Of a stretch of DNA of 8,742 nt, positions 5,915 to 8,742 are shown piece by piece. Positions within the stretch are counted from its first letter, which is position 1. Each line of letters starts with the position of its first letter. Below the pieces are notes generated by a model. The model did no database searches. It worked only from the letters and a program-made list of their open reading frames with translations, and was not told the origin of the DNA. Origin of the DNA: Fidelibacterota bacterium (GTDB lineage Bacteria > Fidelibacterota > Marinisomatia > Marinisomatales > TCS56); assembly GCA_013203015.1 (NCBI GenBank), contig JABMPO010000367.1, positions 1 to 8,742 of the forward strand, given 5' to 3'. Position numbers and translations under genes: made by a program.

Positions 5915-7275
5915 TTTACGCACACAGTTTTAATATTAACAAATTCTCTGATTCCAAATACAGACAATTCCCGGCCATAACCTGATGTTTTGATTCCACC
6001 GAAGGGCAAGCGCGGATCAGAACGTACGAAATCATTGACGCAACAACAACCAGCTTCCAGTTCATTTTCAGCGATCTGGCGTCCCCGTTCAGTATCCCTG
6101 GTAAAAACTGCGGCACCCAATCCGAAAACTGATTGATTCGCCAACTTAATAGCCTGCGCTTCATCCTTGGCGCGAATTACTGCTGCAACCGGTCCAAATA
6201 GTTCTTCATCGAAGGCCGGCATGCCGGGTTTGACATTAGCCAGAATAGTAGCGGGATAATAAGCTCCTTGACCTGCTGGAATTTCACCGCCCAAATCAAG
6301 TCGGGCACCGGCCGCGATAGAATCAACTACCTGCTGGTGTAATTCATCACGCAGGTCAATTCGTGCCAGTGGTCCCATATCCACGGCAGTTAAAGGGTCG
6401 CCAAACGTTTTCCGGGTCATCTTCTTCAATAACAGCGCTTCAAATTGATCGGCTACTTCATCAACCACGATGAATCGCTTAGCTGCAATGCAGCTTTGAC
6501 CGGCATTCAGTAAACGGGCAAAAATACAGGCATCTACAGCCTGCTCCAGATCGGCGTCGGCCAGGATCAAATAAGGATCGCTCCCACCCAGCTCCAGCAC
6601 AGTTTTTTTCAGGGCGGAACCCGCCCGAGCGGCAACCGCTTTTCCCGCCGGTGTACTCCCGGTAAGGGTTACTGCTGCGATCAATGGATTATCGATAACT
6701 TCCCCTACCTGTCCACTGCCTATCAATAATGTTCGAAATAAATCCGCCGGGAATCCGGCATCCCAAAAGATTTTTTCGATAGCCAGGGCGCAGCAGGAAA
6801 CATTTGACGAATGTTTTAAAACTGCAGCGTTACCGGCCATCAGGGCTGGCGCAGCAAATCTAAATACCTGCCAGAAAGGAAAATTCCAGGGCATTACCGC
6901 CAGCACTATTCCAATCGGCTGAAACGCCACGAAACTTTCGCTCAATTCGGTTGAAATATTTTCCGGTTGCAGAAAAGATTCAGCGTTTTCGGCATAATAG
7001 TCACAAACCCAGGCGCATTTTTCGACTTCACTAATTGCCTCAGTGAGGATTTTGCCCATTTCAGCTGTAATCAGCCCACCTAATTCAGTTTTATTTGCGC
7101 GTAAAATTTTAGCAGCCTGGTGCATTAATTCTGATCGCCGGGGAAAGTCGCTTTGACGCCAGGATAAAAATTCAGAATGTGAGGCTGTGATAATATGTTG
7201 AATTTCGGCAGTCGACAGCGCGGGATATGAGGCGATGACAGTTTCTGTGGCTGGATTGATTGACTGCAATAACAT
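5911..7275 (-). CDS. Succinate-semialdehyde-type NAD(P)+ aldehyde dehydrogenase
   Basis: A full-length soluble aldehyde dehydrogenase of 454 residues, the short form that starts directly at SINPATE and lacks the N-terminal extension of classical GabD. It should oxidise a small aldehyde, most likely succinate semialdehyde, to the acid. Visible motifs: EMGK (72-75), MPWNFPFWQ with oxyanion Asn131, VLKHSSN with Lys154, the cofactor loop LTGSTPAG (204-211), general base E228 in LELGGSDP, catalytic C262 in NAGQSC, EELFGP (357-362), and LPFGGIKTSGYGREL near the C-terminus. The GGSDP and KHSSN variants and the length match the E. coli Sad (YneI) / GabD1 group. The ATG at 7275 is preceded by GGGAGA (7286-7281) with a 5-nt spacer, the best ribosome site in the window. 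It follows the methyltransferase gene after 76 bp and overlaps the next gene by 4 bp (ATGA). Another short aldehyde such as glutarate semialdehyde remains possible as substrate. Confidence 0.9.
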   Translation of the reverse strand: MLLQSINPATETVIASYPALSTAEIQHIITASHSEFLSWRQSDFPRRSELMHQAAKILRANKTELGGLITAEMGKILTEAISEVEKCAWVCDYYAENAESFLQPENISTELSESFVAFQPIGIVLAVMPWNFPFWQVFRFAAPALMAGNAAVLKHSSNVSCCALAIEKIFWDAGFPADLFRTLLIGSGQVGEVIDNPLIAAVTLTGSTPAGKAVAARAGSALKKTVLELGGSDPYLILADADLEQAVDACIFARLLNAGQSCIAAKRFIVVDEVADQFEALLLKKMTRKTFGDPLTAVDMGPLARIDLRDELHQQVVDSIAAGARLDLGGEIPAGQGAYYPATILANVKPGMPAFDEELFGPVAAVIRAKDEAQAIKLANQSVFGLGAAVFTRDTERGRQIAENELEAGCCCVNDFVRSDPRLPFGGIKTSGYGRELSVFGIREFVNIKTVCVK

Positions 7276-7280
7276 TTAAT

Positions 7281-7286
7281 TCTCCC
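7281..7286 (-). promoter_or_regulatory. Strong Shine-Dalgarno of the aldehyde dehydrogenase gene
   Basis: GGGAGA on the minus strand lies 5 nt before the ATG at 7275 and confirms that start. It stands out because most other genes in the window lack a recognisable ribosome-binding sequence. Confidence 0.65.
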
Positions 7287-7351
7287 AGTCGTAATTTACA
7301 CTAATCACCAGCATTGGGGTTAATTCTGTCCAAAAAATATAATCGGCAAAT

Positions 7352-7978
7352 TTATTTTGTAAAAATAATAACATCATCAATAAAGGTAACCCCCGCATTC
7401 CAGTTATCAGCCAGCCATTGAAATGTGCGGATTGAGAAAAAACACAAATGGGTTTTATCACGTTTGTAATACCAGTACTCGAATTCCTCTGGACTGACCG
7501 CCAATTTTGTCATGATGCCCAGAATACCACCAGGTTTAAGGCAATGATACAGACGGTCGAGCTCAGACCGCACATTTCGCAGATGTTCAACAACTTCGCT
7601 GGCGGTAATGAAGTCATATTGTTGACTGAAAACTCGGGGATCATTGGCGTAATAGGGATCAAAGATATCGATAGAAAAACCATCTGCTTCAAATAATTGA
7701 CTCAGAACGGGTGCTGGCCCTGAGCCAAAATCCAATCCCCGGGCGCCTGGAGCAAGTAATTCGCTGACAGGTTGGAAAAGCCGCGTTAGAAATCGTTGAT
7801 ACTTCTGGTCGGCGGGATCATTCTGATGTTGATCATAGCGGGCTTTTTCTTCCACCGGGCTGGGGTGGAACTCCACCGGGACAAATATCAAATTACAGTT
7901 GTAACACTGATAATATTCCCGCAGCTTATCTTCATGAAAAAAATGATAATCGGCAGCCTGGCATAACGGGCAGTTCAT
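7352..7978 (-). CDS. Zinc-ribbon class I SAM-dependent methyltransferase (second type)
   Basis: A 208-residue predicted cytoplasmic methyltransferase, not closely similar to the one at 679-1452. An N-terminal zinc ribbon is formed by C3/C6 (CPLC) and C25/C28 (CYNC). A linker with YDQHQNDPADQKYQRFL (49-64) follows. The Rossmann domain has a canonical motif I, LDFGSGPAP (82-90), an acidic residue in IFDPYY (105-110), and ITASEVVEHL (124-133), followed by CLKPGG (146-151) and DKTHLCFFS (174-182). The YDxHxND/FL linker plus GxDFGSGP is a set I recall from an uncharacterised bacterial methyltransferase family; the acceptor is unknown. The ATG at 7978 has only a weak upstream ribosome sequence. It lies 56 bp after the oligopeptidase stop and 76 bp before the aldehyde dehydrogenase, so it is probably in the same transcript. 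Confidence 0.85.
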   Translation of the reverse strand: MNCPLCQAADYHFFHEDKLREYYQCYNCNLIFVPVEFHPSPVEEKARYDQHQNDPADQKYQRFLTRLFQPVSELLAPGARGLDFGSGPAPVLSQLFEADGFSIDIFDPYYANDPRVFSQQYDFITASEVVEHLRNVRSELDRLYHCLKPGGILGIMTKLAVSPEEFEYWYYKRDKTHLCFFSIRTFQWLADNWNAGVTFIDDVIIFTK

Positions 7979-8034
7979 GCAGCCGGTATTATTTAAGACT
8001 TGCTGCCTATGATATGATGATTCGGATTGATCTA

Positions 8035-8742
8035 TTATTCCATGATTTCAGAACTGGCGATCAGATCTAATAAAAAGGCGTATTCAAAAGCAATTTCTTT
8101 GAGATAATCAAATCGACCTGAAGCGCCGTGGTGACCGGCCTCCATATTGGTCTTTAAAAGCAAACGATTATTCCCGGTCTGTGTGGCACGCAGTTTGGCC
8201 GTCCATTTAGCCGGCTCCCAGTACTGAACCCTGGGATCATTCAATCCGGCGGTAACAAGCAAATTAGGATATTCAATTGCCTGAACATTATCGTAGGGTG
8301 AATAGCTTTTTAAATACCGATAGTATTCTTCTTCTTTGGGATTTCCCCATTCATCAAATTCAATTACCGTCAGCGGAATCGTCTTATCAAGCATAGTCGT
8401 TACGACATCCACAAACGGCACATCGGCAACAACAGCTTTAAAAAGATTGGGACGAAGATTTACAATCACTCCCATTAATAAACCACCGGCGGATCCACCA
8501 ACTGCCGCCAGTTTAGCCGGGCTGGTATATTTTTTTTCCACCAGATAGTCGGCACAATCGATGAAATCATTAAAGGTATTCATCTTATTCATAAGTTTGC
8601 CGTCCTCATACCAGCTGCGTCCCAGGTAGCTGCTGCCGCGGATATGGGCGATGGCATAGATAAATCCCCGGTCAACCATGCTGAAGCGATGCGAACGAAA
8701 GCGGGGATCAGAATTATAACCATATGATCCATAGCCATACAA
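8035..8742 (-). CDS. ptrB: Oligopeptidase B (protease II), catalytic C-terminal part; 5' end outside window
   Basis: A serine peptidase of family S9A that cuts short peptides after Arg or Lys, normally in the cytoplasm. The frame is open to base 8742, so only the last 235 residues are seen (family members are near 690), and the N-terminal beta-propeller is missing; the codon at the window edge is an internal Leu in YGYGSYG. All three catalytic residues are visible, numbered from the first visible codon: Ser84 in GGSAGG, Asp169 in GLNDPRVQYWEPAKW, and His204 in GHHGASGRF. The blocks WYEDGK, NTFNDF, VPFVDVVTTMLD, EFDEWGNP and KSYSPYDNV match the E. coli PtrB catalytic domain almost word for word, which separates it from prolyl oligopeptidase. 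E. coli has GHGGKSGRF at the His loop, so the second His here is a minor variant. It is upstream of the methyltransferase at 7352-7978 by 56 bp. Confidence 0.94.
   Translation of the reverse strand: MYGYGSYGYNSDPRFRSHRFSMVDRGFIYAIAHIRGSSYLGRSWYEDGKLMNKMNTFNDFIDCADYLVEKKYTSPAKLAAVGGSAGGLLMGVIVNLRPNLFKAVVADVPFVDVVTTMLDKTIPLTVIEFDEWGNPKEEEYYRYLKSYSPYDNVQAIEYPNLLVTAGLNDPRVQYWEPAKWTAKLRATQTGNNRLLLKTNMEAGHHGASGRFDYLKEIAFEYAFLLDLIASSEIME

Noticed and set aside
5921..5923. GTG at 5923 as start of the small secreted protein
   Set aside because: It adds only three residues and overlaps the aldehyde dehydrogenase by 13 bp, whereas the ATG at 5914 gives the common ATGA overlap.
7276..7327. 8-bp direct repeat TTAATTCT at 7276-7283 and 7320-7327
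   Set aside because: Short and AT-rich, with no further similarity around it; likely chance.
7276..7461. A 61-codon minus-strand frame filling the gap between the methyltransferase and aldehyde dehydrogenase
   Set aside because: Most of it overlaps the methyltransferase in another frame, there is no ribosome site, and the peptide has no recognisable family; the methyltransferase ends naturally, so a frameshift is not needed.
7979..8006. GCAGC...GCTGC inverted repeat between oligopeptidase B and the methyltransferase
   Set aside because: The stem is only 5 bp with an 18-nt loop and no T-run, too weak to call a terminator or a regulatory hairpin.

Overview
The window holds eight protein genes, nearly back to back, with no RNA genes, mobile elements or CRISPR. 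It looks like an ordinary chromosomal stretch of a bacterium from the FCB assemblage (Bacteroidota, Calditrichota, Marinimicrobia, KSB1 and relatives). The main reason is the large two-propeller protein at 1439-3811: it resembles PorZ of the type IX secretion system and ends in a T9SS-type sorting domain. Weak or absent Shine-Dalgarno sequences at most starts and moderately AT-rich DNA fit this. The phylum is an inference; a non-Bacteroidota FCB lineage seems most likely.

Layout. Plus strand, 1-1452: the C-terminal two thirds of an adenosine deaminase (its start lies outside the window), then a zinc-ribbon methyltransferase. Minus strand, 4877 down to 1439: an intramembrane site-2 metalloprotease (M50) followed, with the stop codon one base before the proposed start, by the PorZ-like protein. 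That gene has no ATG/GTG/TTG that includes its obvious signal peptide, and an ATT start is proposed. It runs tail-to-tail into the methyltransferase with a 14-bp overlap. Plus strand, 4988-5386: a lone small secreted protein, divergent from the protease across a 110-bp AT-rich region that contains a perfect 8-bp dyad. Minus strand, 8742 down to 5405: the catalytic end of oligopeptidase B (start outside the window), a second unrelated zinc-ribbon methyltransferase, a short-form succinate-semialdehyde-type aldehyde dehydrogenase, and a small secreted protein joined to it by an ATGA stop/start overlap.

How they fit together. No single pathway explains all the genes. ADA, aldehyde dehydrogenase and oligopeptidase B are household catabolic enzymes. 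The protease/PorZ-like pair and the two small secreted proteins point to the cell envelope. The most interesting points are the ATT start and tight coupling of the PorZ-like gene to a site-2 protease, the dyad in the divergent promoter region, and the two uncharacterised exported proteins. I see no convincing new multi-gene system.
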